NCBI RefSeq assembly: GCF_017313265.1
Contig: NZ_JAFLQZ010000001.1
Span: forward strand, 248,001-312,000
Direction of reading: 5' to 3'
DNA from: Hymenobacter telluris
Lineage (GTDB): Bacteria; Bacteroidota; Bacteroidia; Cytophagales; Hymenobacteraceae
Length of the DNA: 64,000 bases
Shown: piece after piece, positions 25,236 to 33,561 of the stretch
How the letters are laid out: every line of letters starts with the position of its first letter
Position numbering within the stretch: the stretch's first letter is position 1
Position numbers and translations under genes: made by a program
The notes under the pieces: generated by a model
What the model was told of the DNA's origin: nothing
The model's database searches: none
The model's input: the letters and a program-made list of their open reading frames with translations, nothing else

Positions 25236-25266
25236 AAAGCCCGGCCGCCTCGCCGGGCTTTTTTAT
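25236..25266 (+). terminator. trp attenuator (Rho-independent terminator)
   Basis: 10 bp stem AAAGCCCGGC / GCCGGGCTTT (25236-25245 and 25252-25261) with a 6 nt loop and a T-run, 35 bp after the leader stop codon and 34 bp before trpE. A weak competing pairing, GGCTCTT (25201-25207) with AAAGCC (25236-25241), would be covered by a ribosome at the leader stop codon, but I could not find a strong antiterminator. Confidence 0.8.
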
Positions 25267-25300
25267 TGCCCGGCGCTCAGCTTCTCCCGACACGCCTCCC

Positions 25301-26716
25301 ATGAAACAGTTCAAGCTCCATACTCGCTTCCTCCGCGCCCTTGCCGACACCATCACGCCTGTAGGCCTGTACCTGCGCCTGCGCGACCGGTATCCGAACT
25401 GCCTGTTGCTGGAAAGCTCCGACTACCACGGCCAGCAAAACGCCTTCAGCTACCTCGCCTTCGACCCACTGGCTCGGTTCGAGCTGAGCGGCAATGAGTT
25501 GAAGCTCACCTTCCCCGACGATACCACCGAAACCGAGACCCTAACGGAGCCCCGGTTGGCCCTGACCCGCTTGCAGGAGTTTGCCGGCTGCTTCGAAACC
25601 GAGCCCACCGGCCACGACTTTATTACGGGGGGCTTGTTCGGCTATATTGGCTACGAGGGCGTGCAGTACTTCGAGGATTTGGAGCTGAACGCCAGCAAGC
25701 AGGCCGCCGGTCAGATTCCGAGCATCCTGTACGGCACGTACCGCTACGTTATTGCCGTCAATCATTTCCGCAATGAGCTGTACGTGTTCGAGCACACGCT
25801 GGCCGGCGAAGAAACCGACCCCGAAGGCCTGACGCGGCTGGTGAATTTGGTGCGGAATCCGTCGTTGCCCGACTACAAATTCACGGCCGTAGGAGAGGAA
25901 ACGACCAACCAGACCGATGAGGAATTTCTGAAAGTGCTGGCCGCGGGGCAGCAGCATTGCCGCCACGGCAACGTATTTCAGATTGTGCTGTCGCGCCGCT
26001 TTCAGCAGGGCTTCACCGGCGACGAGTTCAACGTGTACCGGGCGTTGCGCTCCATCAACCCGTCGCCGTACCTGTTCTATTTTGACTACGGCAACTTCAA
26101 AATCTTCGGCTCCTCGCCCGAAACCCAACTGCTCATCAAGGGGCGCGAAGCCAGCCTGTTCCCGATTGCCGGCACCTTCCGCCGCACCGGCCACGACGCC
26201 GAAGATGCTGCCTTGGCCCAGAAGCTAGCCGACGACCCCAAGGAAAACGCCGAGCACACCATGCTCGTGGACCTGGCCCGCAACGACCTGGCCCGCCACG
26301 CCGACAACGTGCGCGTGAAAACCTTCCGCGAAATTCAGTTCTACTCGCACGTCATTCACTTGGTGAGCGAGGTAAATGCCACCTTGGCCCCGTCGGCCAG
26401 CCCGTTGCAAGTGGTAGCCGACACATTCCCGGCCGGCACGCTTTCCGGGGCTCCCAAGCACCGCGCTATGCAGCTCATCGACGAGCTGGAACCCACTGCC
26501 CGCGGCTACTACGGCGGTGCCATCGGTCACCTCGGCTTCAACGGCGACTTCAACCACGCCATCATGATTCGTTCGTTCTTGAGCAGTGCCAACCAGTTGT
26601 ACTACCAGGCCGGCGCCGGCGTGGTAGCTGCTTCCGACATCAATTCCGAGCTAAACGAGGTGCACCACAAACTAGCCGCTTTGCGCAAAGCTTTGAAAGA
26701 GGCCGAAGCAGTATAG
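25301..26716 (+). CDS. trpE: Anthranilate synthase component I
   Basis: 471 residues, cytoplasmic. It turns chorismate into anthranilate with ammonia from TrpG, the first committed step of tryptophan synthesis. The N-terminal regulatory domain holds LLLESSDYHG (about 30-39), the conserved LLES Trp-binding element, so feedback inhibition is expected. The chorismate-binding domain carries FQIVLSRRF (about 227), PIAGTFRRTGHD (about 288), AEHTMLVDLARNDL (about 318-331) and TFPAGTLSGAPKHRAM (about 379-394), with YYGGAIGHLGFNG. Length and motif order fit TrpE rather than the para-aminobenzoate homologue. First structural gene of the operon, 34 bp after the attenuator. Confidence 0.97.
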   Translation: MKQFKLHTRFLRALADTITPVGLYLRLRDRYPNCLLLESSDYHGQQNAFSYLAFDPLARFELSGNELKLTFPDDTTETETLTEPRLALTRLQEFAGCFETEPTGHDFITGGLFGYIGYEGVQYFEDLELNASKQAAGQIPSILYGTYRYVIAVNHFRNELYVFEHTLAGEETDPEGLTRLVNLVRNPSLPDYKFTAVGEETTNQTDEEFLKVLAAGQQHCRHGNVFQIVLSRRFQQGFTGDEFNVYRALRSINPSPYLFYFDYGNFKIFGSSPETQLLIKGREASLFPIAGTFRRTGHDAEDAALAQKLADDPKENAEHTMLVDLARNDLARHADNVRVKTFREIQFYSHVIHLVSEVNATLAPSASPLQVVADTFPAGTLSGAPKHRAMQLIDELEPTARGYYGGAIGHLGFNGDFNHAIMIRSFLSSANQLYYQAGAGVVAASDINSELNEVHHKLAALRKALKEAEAV

Positions 26717-26790
26717 CCGGTTGGGCTGCAACCTCCCGCGAAAAAACCAGACCCTACAGTCTGAGCCCTATTGCCTAATACCCACACCCC

Positions 26791-27357
26791 ATGAAAATCC
26801 TCGTTCTTGATAATTACGACTCCTTCACCTACAACCTCGTGCAGGTGTTGCGGGAGCTAGGCCACGGCGATGATACCACCGTTATCCGCAACGATAAGCT
26901 GACCGTTGACGACGTAGAAGCCTACGATGCCGTGCTTTTGTCGCCGGGGCCGGGCTTGCCTTCCGAGGCGGGGCTAATGCCGGAAATCATTCGCCGCTAT
27001 GCGCCCACCAAGCGTATTCTGGGGGTGTGCCTGGGCCATCAGGGGCTGGCAGAGAGCTTCGGTGGCGAACTGTATAACCTGCCCGATGTGCTGCACGGCA
27101 TTGCTACCCAGGCCGATGTAACTGCCGAAGACCGGCTGTTCAACGGCCTGCCCGTGCAGTTTCAGGTGGGCCGCTACCACTCCTGGAGCGTGCGCCCTGA
27201 GTCGGTGCCAGCTGAGCTGGAAGTAACTGCCCTCGATGCCAACGGCCAGGTGCTGGCCTTCCGCCACCGCACCTATGACGTGCGCGGAGTGCAGTTCCAC
27301 CCCGAGTCTATCCTAACGGAGCATGGCCACCAAATGCTGCGCAACTGGCTGGCCTAG
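26791..27357 (+). CDS. trpG: Anthranilate synthase glutamine amidotransferase component
   Basis: 188-residue class I glutamine amidotransferase that releases ammonia for TrpE. The catalytic triad is visible: Cys in ILGVCLGHQGLAESFGG (about 74-90) and His/Glu in VQFHPESILTEHG (about 168-180). The N-terminus ILVLDNYDSFTYNLVQ is typical. It follows trpE by 74 bp and may, as in other bacteria with one TrpG, also serve the aminodeoxychorismate synthase, which I cannot judge here. Confidence 0.96.
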   Translation: MKILVLDNYDSFTYNLVQVLRELGHGDDTTVIRNDKLTVDDVEAYDAVLLSPGPGLPSEAGLMPEIIRRYAPTKRILGVCLGHQGLAESFGGELYNLPDVLHGIATQADVTAEDRLFNGLPVQFQVGRYHSWSVRPESVPAELEVTALDANGQVLAFRHRTYDVRGVQFHPESILTEHGHQMLRNWLA

Positions 27358-27373
27358 CCGAGTAACTAAGAGC

Positions 27374-27469
27374 GTCATGCTGAGCTGGCCGAAGCATCTC
27401 TACCGCTTCGTTGCCAAGGTAATATTGAATACTGCTTCGGTAGAGATGCTTCGGCCAGCTCAGCATGAC
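27374..27469. repeat. Perfect 32 bp inverted repeat between trpG and trpD (GTCATGC family)
   Basis: Arms 27374-27405 and 27438-27469 are exact reverse complements (GTCATGCTGAGCTGGCCGAA at the left end) with a 32 bp loop. In the mRNA it would form a strong hairpin inside the trp transcript. No T-run follows, so it is not an obvious terminator. Other copies of this family are at 32378, 40169 and 56701-56885. Confidence 0.9.
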
Positions 27470-27516
27470 AGGATTCATAAATAAAAAGTCGGCTTAATCA
27501 GCGAAAATAAGCACCT

Positions 27517-28530
27517 GTGAAGCAATTACTTAATATCCTATTCGAGCAACAGCTACTCTCTCATGCCGAGGCGCGGGAGGCTATGCTGCAAATCGGGCAG
27601 GGCGAGGCCAATCCGGCAGAAATGGCCGCCTTTATGGCCGTGTACCGGATGCGGCCCATCTCAGTGCCCGAACTAGCCGGTTTCCGGGAGGCGCTGCTCA
27701 GCCTCAGCCGCGACCCGGAGCTAGGCACCCACGACACGGTGGATATAGTAGGCACCGGCGGCGACGGCAAGGACACGCTCAATATCAGCACGTTGGCTTG
27801 CTTTGTGGTGGCGGGCGCAGGCTATAAGGTGACCAAGCACGGCAACATCGGGGTGTCGTCGGTATGCGGCTCTTCGGATGTGTTGGCGCAATTGGGGGTT
27901 GACTTTGCGGCCAGCAACGACGTGCTGAAGCGGCAGTTGGAGCAGGCCAACATTTGCTTTCTGCACGCGCCCTCGTTTCACCCGGCCATGCGCCACGCCG
28001 GACCCGTGCGCCGCGAGTTGGGCGTGCGCACCTTCTTCAATATTCTGGGGCCGCTCGTGAATCCGGCCCGGCCCCGCTACCAGGTGGCCGGCACGTTTAG
28101 TTTGGAGCTGCTGCGCCTTTACCATTACCTGCTGCAACAAACTTCGGCTTGCTACACCGTGGTGCACGCCCTCGATGGCTACGACGAACTTTCGCTCACC
28201 GGCGCGGCCAAGCTAGCCACCCCCGAAGGCGAGCAATTGGTAACGGCCGCCGATTTTAAACTGGCCGCTACTACACCCCAGGAATTAGCCGGCGGCCGCA
28301 CACCTACCGAATCGGCCCAACTGTTCCTGAATGTGCTGGAAGGCAAAGCCACCCGCCCCCAGCGCGACGTAGTAACCGCCAATGCTGCCCTGGCCATCCG
28401 GTGCCTGGAACCCGGTTTTGGTTTTGCCGAAGCCCTGGCCGCTGCCCAGGAATCGTTGGATTCCGGGCGGGCCCGGACGGCGCTGCGGCAGTTGCTGGCC
28501 GCTACGCCCAGCAAAGCCGTGTCTGTGTAA
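27517..28530 (+). CDS. trpD: Anthranilate phosphoribosyltransferase
   Basis: 337 residues. Joins anthranilate to PRPP. The PRPP-binding glycine-rich loop VGTGGDGKDTLNIST is near 75-89 and KHGNIGVSSVCGSSD near 108-122, followed by LHAPSFHPAMRHAGPVRREL near 150-169. The start is GTG at 27517, followed by AAG CAA TTA (KQL); no ATG with better context exists before the fold begins. It lies 159 bp after trpG with a large hairpin between. All active-site blocks are intact. Confidence 0.96.
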   Translation: MKQLLNILFEQQLLSHAEAREAMLQIGQGEANPAEMAAFMAVYRMRPISVPELAGFREALLSLSRDPELGTHDTVDIVGTGGDGKDTLNISTLACFVVAGAGYKVTKHGNIGVSSVCGSSDVLAQLGVDFAASNDVLKRQLEQANICFLHAPSFHPAMRHAGPVRRELGVRTFFNILGPLVNPARPRYQVAGTFSLELLRLYHYLLQQTSACYTVVHALDGYDELSLTGAAKLATPEGEQLVTAADFKLAATTPQELAGGRTPTESAQLFLNVLEGKATRPQRDVVTANAALAIRCLEPGFGFAEALAAAQESLDSGRARTALRQLLAATPSKAVSV

Positions 28531-28535
28531 GTAAC

Positions 28536-28616
28536 TGTCATTCCGAACGGAGTGAGGAATCTGAGTAAGGCCGTTCACTGGTTCAACTCAGATTCCTTGC
28601 TTCACTCGTAATGACA
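28536..28616. repeat. Imperfect inverted repeat between trpD and trpC (GTCATTCCGA family)
   Basis: Arms 28536-28566 and 28586-28616 pair over 31 bp with several mismatches: TGTCATTCCGAACGG on the left, CACTCGTAATGACA on the right. The left arm begins 6 bp after the trpD stop. A perfect copy of the family is at 53382-53458. Confidence 0.85.
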
Positions 28617-28677
28617 AACTATCAATACCTGTTCACTCACTGCCCCGGCAAACGTCTGGCGGTACACCTAAACTGAA

Positions 28678-29493
28678 ATGCCCACCATCCTCGATAAAAT
28701 CATCACCCATAAGCGCCAGGAAGTGCTGGACCGCCAGGCGCTGGTGCCCGTGAAACTGCTGGAAAAGAGCCTGTACATGGATGCGCAGCCGCTCAGCCTG
28801 CGGCAATACCTGCTGCGCGACGACCTCAGCGGCATCATTGCCGAGTTCAAGCGCAAGTCGCCGAGCAAGGGTGTTATCAATGCCCACGCGCCAGTGGAAC
28901 GCACCACGCTCGGCTACATGCAGGCGGGTGCTTCCGCCCTGTCGGTGCTGACGGATAGTGAGTTTTTTGGCGGTAAGAACGAAGACCTGACCGTAGCGCG
29001 GCGCTATAATTTCTGCCCGATTCTGCGCAAGGATTTCGTGGTAGACGAGTACCAGATTCTGGAAGCCAAGAGCATCGGGGCCGACGCCGTGCTGCTCATT
29101 GCGGCCGTGCTGACGGGCGAAGAAGTGCTGCGCTTGGGTCGTTTTGCCAAAAGCCTGGGCCTGGAAGTGCTCCTCGAAATCCACAACGCCGAGGAACTGG
29201 ACAAGACGCTGCACCCTGATGCCGTGAGCCTCGTCGGCGTCAACAACCGCAACCTCCACGACTTCTCCGTCAGCCTCGATACGTCCGGCGAGCTGGCCCA
29301 GCGCATCCCCACCGACTACGTGAAAGTGACGGAAAGCGGCCTAAGCTCCGCCACCGACATTGAGGCGTTGCGCGCCGTCGGGTACCGTGGGTTCCTCATC
29401 GGCGAAACATTCATGCGCCATAGCCGCCCCGAAAAAGCCTGTGCTGCCCTCGTGCAGCAGCTCCGTACCACCGAAGCCATAACGTTGTTATAA
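28678..29493 (+). CDS. trpC: Indole-3-glycerol phosphate synthase
   Basis: 271-residue (beta/alpha)8 barrel that closes the ring of the anthranilate-derived intermediate. The catalytic and phosphate-binding blocks are present: IIAEFKRKSPSKG (about 57-69), PILRKDFVVDEYQI (about 114-127), LLEIHNAEELDK (about 162-173), VGVNNRNLHDF (about 183-193) and GFLIGETFM near the end. It is a separate protein, not fused to TrpF as in enteric bacteria. Follows trpD after a hairpin-filled gap and precedes trpF by 42 bp. Confidence 0.96.
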   Translation: MPTILDKIITHKRQEVLDRQALVPVKLLEKSLYMDAQPLSLRQYLLRDDLSGIIAEFKRKSPSKGVINAHAPVERTTLGYMQAGASALSVLTDSEFFGGKNEDLTVARRYNFCPILRKDFVVDEYQILEAKSIGADAVLLIAAVLTGEEVLRLGRFAKSLGLEVLLEIHNAEELDKTLHPDAVSLVGVNNRNLHDFSVSLDTSGELAQRIPTDYVKVTESGLSSATDIEALRAVGYRGFLIGETFMRHSRPEKACAALVQQLRTTEAITLL

Positions 29494-29535
29494 AGCGAAT
29501 TGTAGCGCCAAAGTCACCGTTTGCTCAGCCTAGTC

Positions 29536-30174
29536 ATGAACCCAGTAACTCCCTATTTGAAAGTCTGCGGAATGCGGCTGCCGGAAAATCTGGCGGCCGT
29601 GGCGGCCCTGCAACCCGACTTTCTGGGGTTTATCTTCTATCCGAAGTCCAGCCGCTACGTGGGCACCCAGCTAAGCCAAGTGGATTTGGCCGCGCTGCCA
29701 GCCGGAATTCGGAAGGTAGGCGTGTTCGTGAATGAAACCGTGGACACGGTGCTGGCGCGAGTAGTGGAATTCGGGCTGGACTTGGTGCAACTCCACGGGC
29801 AGGAAACGCCCACCGAATGCGCCCGGCTGCAAGCCGCTGGCGTATCGGTTATCAAGGCGTTTTCGGTGGGGGAGGAGTTCAATTTCGAGGTGCTGCAACC
29901 GTACGTAGGCCACGTTGATTACTTTCTTTTCGACACCAAAGGCGCGCAGCCTGGCGGCAACGGCACCACCTTCAACTGGAACTTGCTGGCCACTTACGAC
30001 TTACCGGTACCGTATTTCCTGGCGGGCGGCCTTGGCCTAAAGGAAGCAGAGGCGTTGCGGAACCTGCGCCTGCCGGGCTTGTTTGCCCTGGACCTGAACA
30101 GCCGCTTTGAAATTGAGCCCGGCGTAAAAGATGCCGGACTGTTGAAACAGATGTTTACTAGTTTACGAACCTGA
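29536..30174 (+). CDS. trpF: Phosphoribosylanthranilate isomerase
   Basis: 212 residues, TIM barrel. The catalytic Cys is in LKVCGMR (about 8-14) and the catalytic Asp in YFLFDTKGA (about 131-139); FLGFIFYPKSSRYV and GGLGLKEAEAL are further family blocks. An in-frame TTG lies 15 bp upstream at 29521, but the ATG at 29536 sits at the usual distance from the first strand, so I prefer it. It performs the Amadori rearrangement between the TrpD and TrpC steps. Confidence 0.94.
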   Translation: MNPVTPYLKVCGMRLPENLAAVAALQPDFLGFIFYPKSSRYVGTQLSQVDLAALPAGIRKVGVFVNETVDTVLARVVEFGLDLVQLHGQETPTECARLQAAGVSVIKAFSVGEEFNFEVLQPYVGHVDYFLFDTKGAQPGGNGTTFNWNLLATYDLPVPYFLAGGLGLKEAEALRNLRLPGLFALDLNSRFEIEPGVKDAGLLKQMFTSLRT

Positions 30175-30182
30175 CGTAGGTT

Positions 30183-30281
30183 CTCGCAGGGTTTCGCAGG
30201 GTAAGGCGCAGGGTTGCGCAGTGCACTGACGGATACAAAACCCTGCGAAACTCTGCGCCTTACCCTGCGAAACCCTGCGAG
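30183..30281. repeat. 39 bp inverted repeat between trpF and trpB (CGCAGGG family)
   Basis: Arms 30183-30221 and 30243-30281 pair with 3 mismatches. Each arm is itself a run of short repeats of the kind CGCAGGGTTT. The right arm ends 2 bp before the trpB ATG, so the hairpin would hold the trpB ribosome-binding region. Confidence 0.9.
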
Positions 30282-30283
30282 TT

Positions 30284-31483
30284 ATGACTCCTACCACCTA
30301 TAAAGAACCCACTGCTCGCGGCTACTACGGCCAATTCGGCGGTGCCTTCATCCCCGAAATGCTCTATCCCAACGTGGAAGAGCTGCGCTCCACCTACCTC
30401 ACCATCCTCGCCGACCCCGAGTTTCAGCGCGAGTATCAGCAGCTCCTGCGCGATTTTGTAGGGCGGCCCACGCCGCTGTTTGAGGCCAAGCGGTTGTCTA
30501 AGAAGTACAACACGCGCATTTTCCTGAAGCGCGAAGACCTGTGCCACACCGGTGCGCACAAAGTCAACAACACGGTGGGGCAGATTCTGCTGGCCCAGCG
30601 GCTCGGCAAAACCCGCATTATTGCCGAAACCGGGGCCGGCCAGCACGGCGTAGCCACGGCCACCGTGTGCGCCCTGATGGGGATGGAGTGCATCGTGTAT
30701 ATGGGCTCAGTGGATATGGAGCGGCAGCGGCCCAATGTGGAGCGCATGCGCCTGCTCGGGGCCGAAGTGCGCCCCGCCACCAGCGGCAGCCAAACCCTGA
30801 AAGACGCCACCAACGAAGCCATCCGGGACTGGATTTCCAACCCCGTTGACACGCACTACATCATCGGCTCGGTGGTGGGCCCGCACCCATACCCCGATTT
30901 GGTGGCGCGCCTACAGGCCATCATCAGTGAGGAAATGCGCAAGCAGCTGCTGGAAAAAACCGGCTCCGAGCTGCCGCAGTACGTGGTGGCCTGCGTGGGT
31001 GGCGGCTCCAATGCGGCCGGCGCGTTCTACCACTTCCTCGACGAGCCTTCGGTGAAGCTGGTGGCGGTGGAAGCGGCCGGGCACGGCATCACCTCAGGGC
31101 ATTCGGCGGCCACATCGGTGCTGGGCAAGCCGGGCATCATTCACGGTTCGCGCACCTTGCTCATGCAGGACGAAGACGGCCAGATTACCGAGCCCTATTC
31201 CCTGTCGGCGGGGCTGGATTATCCGGGTATTGGGCCGTTGCATGCGTATCTGGCGGCGGAAGGTCGGGCGCAGTTCATTTCGATTGAGGACGAGCAGGCG
31301 CTACGTGCCGTGGCGGAATGCAGCCGGCTGGAAGGCATCATTCCGGCCCTGGAAACCGCACACGCGCTGGCAGCCCTCGGGCAGCTCGGCGCCGGCCCCG
31401 ACGACGTGGTGGTTATCAACCTCTCCGGCCGCGGCGACAAAGACCTGGAAACGTACATGAAATACGCCGACACTATTCACTAA
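30284..31483 (+). CDS. trpB: Tryptophan synthase beta subunit
   Basis: 399 residues, PLP enzyme that condenses indole with serine. The PLP lysine is in [13 protein letters not shown] (about 87-99), the phosphate loop in [12 protein letters not shown] (about 233-244) and the [10 protein letters not shown] block near 262. The N-terminal [15 protein letters not shown] is the family signature, and the C-terminus has [13 protein letters not shown]. The partner TrpA follows. Translation starts 2 bp after a strong hairpin, an unusual setting. Confidence 0.97.
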   Translation: MTPTTYKEPTARGYYGQFGGAFIPEMLYPNVEELRSTYLTILADPEFQREYQQLLRDFVGRPTPLFEAKRLSKKYNTRIFLKREDLCHTGAHKVNNTVGQILLAQRLGKTRIIAETGAGQHGVATATVCALMGMECIVYMGSVDMERQRPNVERMRLLGAEVRPATSGSQTLKDATNEAIRDWISNPVDTHYIIGSVVGPHPYPDLVARLQAIISEEMRKQLLEKTGSELPQYVVACVGGGSNAAGAFYHFLDEPSVKLVAVEAAGHGITSGHSAATSVLGKPGIIHGSRTLLMQDEDGQITEPYSLSAGLDYPGIGPLHAYLAAEGRAQFISIEDEQALRAVAECSRLEGIIPALETAHALAALGQLGAGPDDVVVINLSGRGDKDLETYMKYADTIH

Positions 31484-31578
31484 TTTCTCGCAGAGGTCCG
31501 CAGAGGGTTACGCAGAGGTTCGCAGAAGAACGACCTCCGCGAACCTCTGCGTAACCCTCTGCGAGCCTCTGCGAGAAA
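31484..31578. repeat. 42 bp inverted repeat between trpB and trpA (CGCAGAGG family)
   Basis: Arms 31484-31525 and 31537-31578 pair with 3 mismatches and an 11 bp loop. Each arm is four tandem copies of CGCAGAGG plus 2-3 bp. It starts right after the trpB stop and ends 6 bp before the trpA ATG, filling the junction completely. Confidence 0.92.
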
Positions 31579-31584
31579 CACCTC

Positions 31585-32361
31585 ATGAATCGTATTCAAC
31601 AAGCCTTCGAAAAGGAAGGCAAGCTGCTCAATATCTACTTCACGGCAGGCTACCCCGCCCTCGACTCCACGGTGCCGATGTTGAAAGCCCTGTCGAAGGC
31701 CGGCGCCGACCTCATCGAAATCGGGATGCCCTTTTCCGACCCGCTGGCTGATGGCCCGGTGATTCAGCAGAGCAGTACGGTGGCCTTGCAGAACGGCATG
31801 AACATGCGCGTGCTATTCACGCAGCTGAAAGACATCCGCCAGGAAGTGCCCGAAACGCCAATTTTACTGATGGGCTACCTAAACCCGGTGATGCAGTTTG
31901 GGGTGGAAAACTTCTGCCGCGAAGCTGCCGCCGCGGGCGTGGATGGCGTGATTCTGCCCGATTTGCCGCTCGATGACTACGTGGACGAGTACCAGGAAAC
32001 GTTTCGGCGGTACAACCTGAAACCGGTGTTTCTGATTACGCCGCAAACCGCCGAAGCCCGCATCCGCCGCATCGACGAGCTGACGGATTCGTTTCTGTAT
32101 CTGGTATCCGGGCCCGGTACTACGGGTGGCGCCAACACCCAGGCGGTCGGCGTGCAGGAGGCCTATTTCCAGCGCATCGAGGCCATGCAACTCCGCAACC
32201 CCCGCCTCATCGGGTTCGGCATTGCCGACAAAGCCTCTTTCCAGCAAGCCTGCCAGTACGCGGAAGGCGCCATCATCGGTTCGGCCCTGATTAAGGCGCT
32301 GGATGGAGCCGATGATGCCCCCGCCGCCGCCGCCCGATTCGTTTCTTCCGTCTTGAATTAA
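31585..32361 (+). CDS. trpA: Tryptophan synthase alpha subunit
   Basis: 258-residue TIM barrel that splits indole-3-glycerol phosphate and passes indole to TrpB. The catalytic Glu and Asp are in GADLIEIGMPFSDPLADGPV (about 36-55). Further blocks are YFTAGYPALDST (about 17), DGVILPDLPLDDY (about 123-135) and YLVSGPGTTGG (about 172). Last of the seven trp genes; the order E-G-D-C-F-B-A leaves no biosynthetic step missing from chorismate to tryptophan. Confidence 0.96.
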   Translation: MNRIQQAFEKEGKLLNIYFTAGYPALDSTVPMLKALSKAGADLIEIGMPFSDPLADGPVIQQSSTVALQNGMNMRVLFTQLKDIRQEVPETPILLMGYLNPVMQFGVENFCREAAAAGVDGVILPDLPLDDYVDEYQETFRRYNLKPVFLITPQTAEARIRRIDELTDSFLYLVSGPGTTGGANTQAVGVQEAYFQRIEAMQLRNPRLIGFGIADKASFQQACQYAEGAIIGSALIKALDGADDAPAAAARFVSSVLN

Positions 32362-32377
32362 CTGAGACAAGAAAACG

Positions 32378-32404
32378 GTCATGCTTCGACAAGCTCAGCA
32401 TGAC
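32378..32404. repeat. Short GTCATGC/GCATGAC palindrome between trpA and DAHP synthase
   Basis: GTCATGC and GCATGAC frame a 13 bp middle, TTCGACAAGCTCA. This looks like a collapsed copy of the GTCATGCTGAGC family seen whole at 27374-27469. Confidence 0.75.
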
Positions 32405-32427
32405 GTTCTTTAGTTAAACCCCACCAC

Positions 32428-33441
32428 ATGGTTATCCAACTCGACCCTCACATCACTGAAACCGCTAAAGCGGATATTCTGGCCCACATCAAGGCGCTGA
32501 AATACCAAGCCACCGACGTCACCACCCAACGGGCGCACTATCTGGTGGCCATCGGCAAAGCCGATTTCGACCTGCGCACCATCGGCCAACTGCCCGGCAT
32601 CCTCGACATTCACCGGGTATCCGACCCTTATAAGCTGGTGAGCCGCAAATGGCGCGTGCGCCCCACCGTGCTTGACCTCGGCGAGGGAGTGCGCATCGGG
32701 GAAGGCAACCTGACGCTGGCCGCCGGCCCGTGCAGCATCGAAAACGAAGCCCAAATGGAGCTGATGATGCAGCATCTGCTTGATAACGACGTGCGCATCA
32801 TGCGGGGCGGCGTATTCAAGCCCCGGTCGTCGCCGTATGCGTTTCGGGGGCTGGGCATGGATGGGCTGAAGCTGTTCCACCAGATGGCCCGGGCCCGCGG
32901 CATCAAAATCATTACCGAGGTGATGCAGGTGTCGCAGGTAGAGGAAATGCACGACTACGTGGACGTGTTTCAGGTGGGCGCGCGCAACACCCAGAACTTT
33001 AACCTGCTCGATGCACTGGGCGGTGTAGATAAGCCGGTGATGATTAAGCGTGGTATTTCCGGTACGCTGGAAGAGTTGCTGTCGTCGGCGGAGTACGTGT
33101 TTTCGGGCGGCAACGAAAAGCTGATTCTGTGCGAGCGGGGCATCCGAACCTTCGAAACCGCCAGCCGCAACACCCTCGACCTGAACGCCGTGCCCATTCT
33201 TAAGGAGAAAACCCACTTGCCCGTCATCGTGGACCCCTCGCACGGCATCGGCATTCGGGAGTACGTGCCCACTATGGCCCTGGCGGGCCTGATGGCCGGC
33301 GCCGACGGCATCATCTACGAAGCGCACGAGAAGCCCGAAGAAGCTGCTTCCGACGGCGCCCAAACCTTGAATTTCGAGGAGTCGGCGCGCCTGATTCGTA
33401 ACCTGCGCAAGGTGTACGCCCTGCGCCAGGAGTTGGAATAG
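32428..33441 (+). CDS. aroF: 3-deoxy-7-phosphoheptulonate (DAHP) synthase, type I-beta with ACT-like N-terminus
   Basis: 337 residues. Joins phosphoenolpyruvate and erythrose 4-phosphate, first step of the shikimate pathway. Residues 1-70 form a ferredoxin-like regulatory domain (HYLVAIGKADFDLRTIGQLP) as in Thermotoga-type DAHP synthases. The catalytic barrel has LAAGPCSIEN (about 92), RGGVFKPRSSPYAFRGLG (about 128-145), VFQVGARNTQNF (about 179), MIKRGISGT (about 206), ILCERGIRTFE (about 232) and VIVDPSHGIG (about 266). Placed at the end of the trp operon, it would raise chorismate supply when tryptophan is short. The symbol is by convention; type I-beta enzymes carry several names. The N-terminal domain suggests allosteric control by an aromatic amino acid. 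Confidence 0.93.
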   Translation: MVIQLDPHITETAKADILAHIKALKYQATDVTTQRAHYLVAIGKADFDLRTIGQLPGILDIHRVSDPYKLVSRKWRVRPTVLDLGEGVRIGEGNLTLAAGPCSIENEAQMELMMQHLLDNDVRIMRGGVFKPRSSPYAFRGLGMDGLKLFHQMARARGIKIITEVMQVSQVEEMHDYVDVFQVGARNTQNFNLLDALGGVDKPVMIKRGISGTLEELLSSAEYVFSGGNEKLILCERGIRTFETASRNTLDLNAVPILKEKTHLPVIVDPSHGIGIREYVPTMALAGLMAGADGIIYEAHEKPEEAASDGAQTLNFEESARLIRNLRKVYALRQELE

Positions 33442-33445
33442 GGTG

Positions 33446-33556
33446 GTTTTTCGTTGTTGGTTTTTCGTTATTCGTGGGCAATACTCCGCGTACCAACGGT
33501 CCTTGTTTTATGGCTGAATACCAAAGCCGAACAACGAAAAACCAACAACGAAAAAC
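33446..33556. repeat. 24 bp inverted repeat with TTTTTCGTTGTTGG words
   Basis: Arms 33446-33469 and 33533-33556 are exact reverse complements over 24 bp. Each arm is a tandem pair of TTTTTCGTT. The right arm ends 5 bp before the ATG of the AraC-type gene, again placing a hairpin at the start of translation. Confidence 0.88.
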
Positions 33557-33561
33557 GAACC

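Noticed and set aside
25123..25266. T-box or protein-binding (TRAP-like) control of the trp operon
   Set aside because: No T-box sequence or (G/U)AG repeat array is visible, while a leader peptide with three Trp codons is.
27374..27469. Reading the intergenic inverted repeats in the trp operon as terminators
   Set aside because: They lack a T-run after the stem, and the genes downstream clearly belong to the same pathway.
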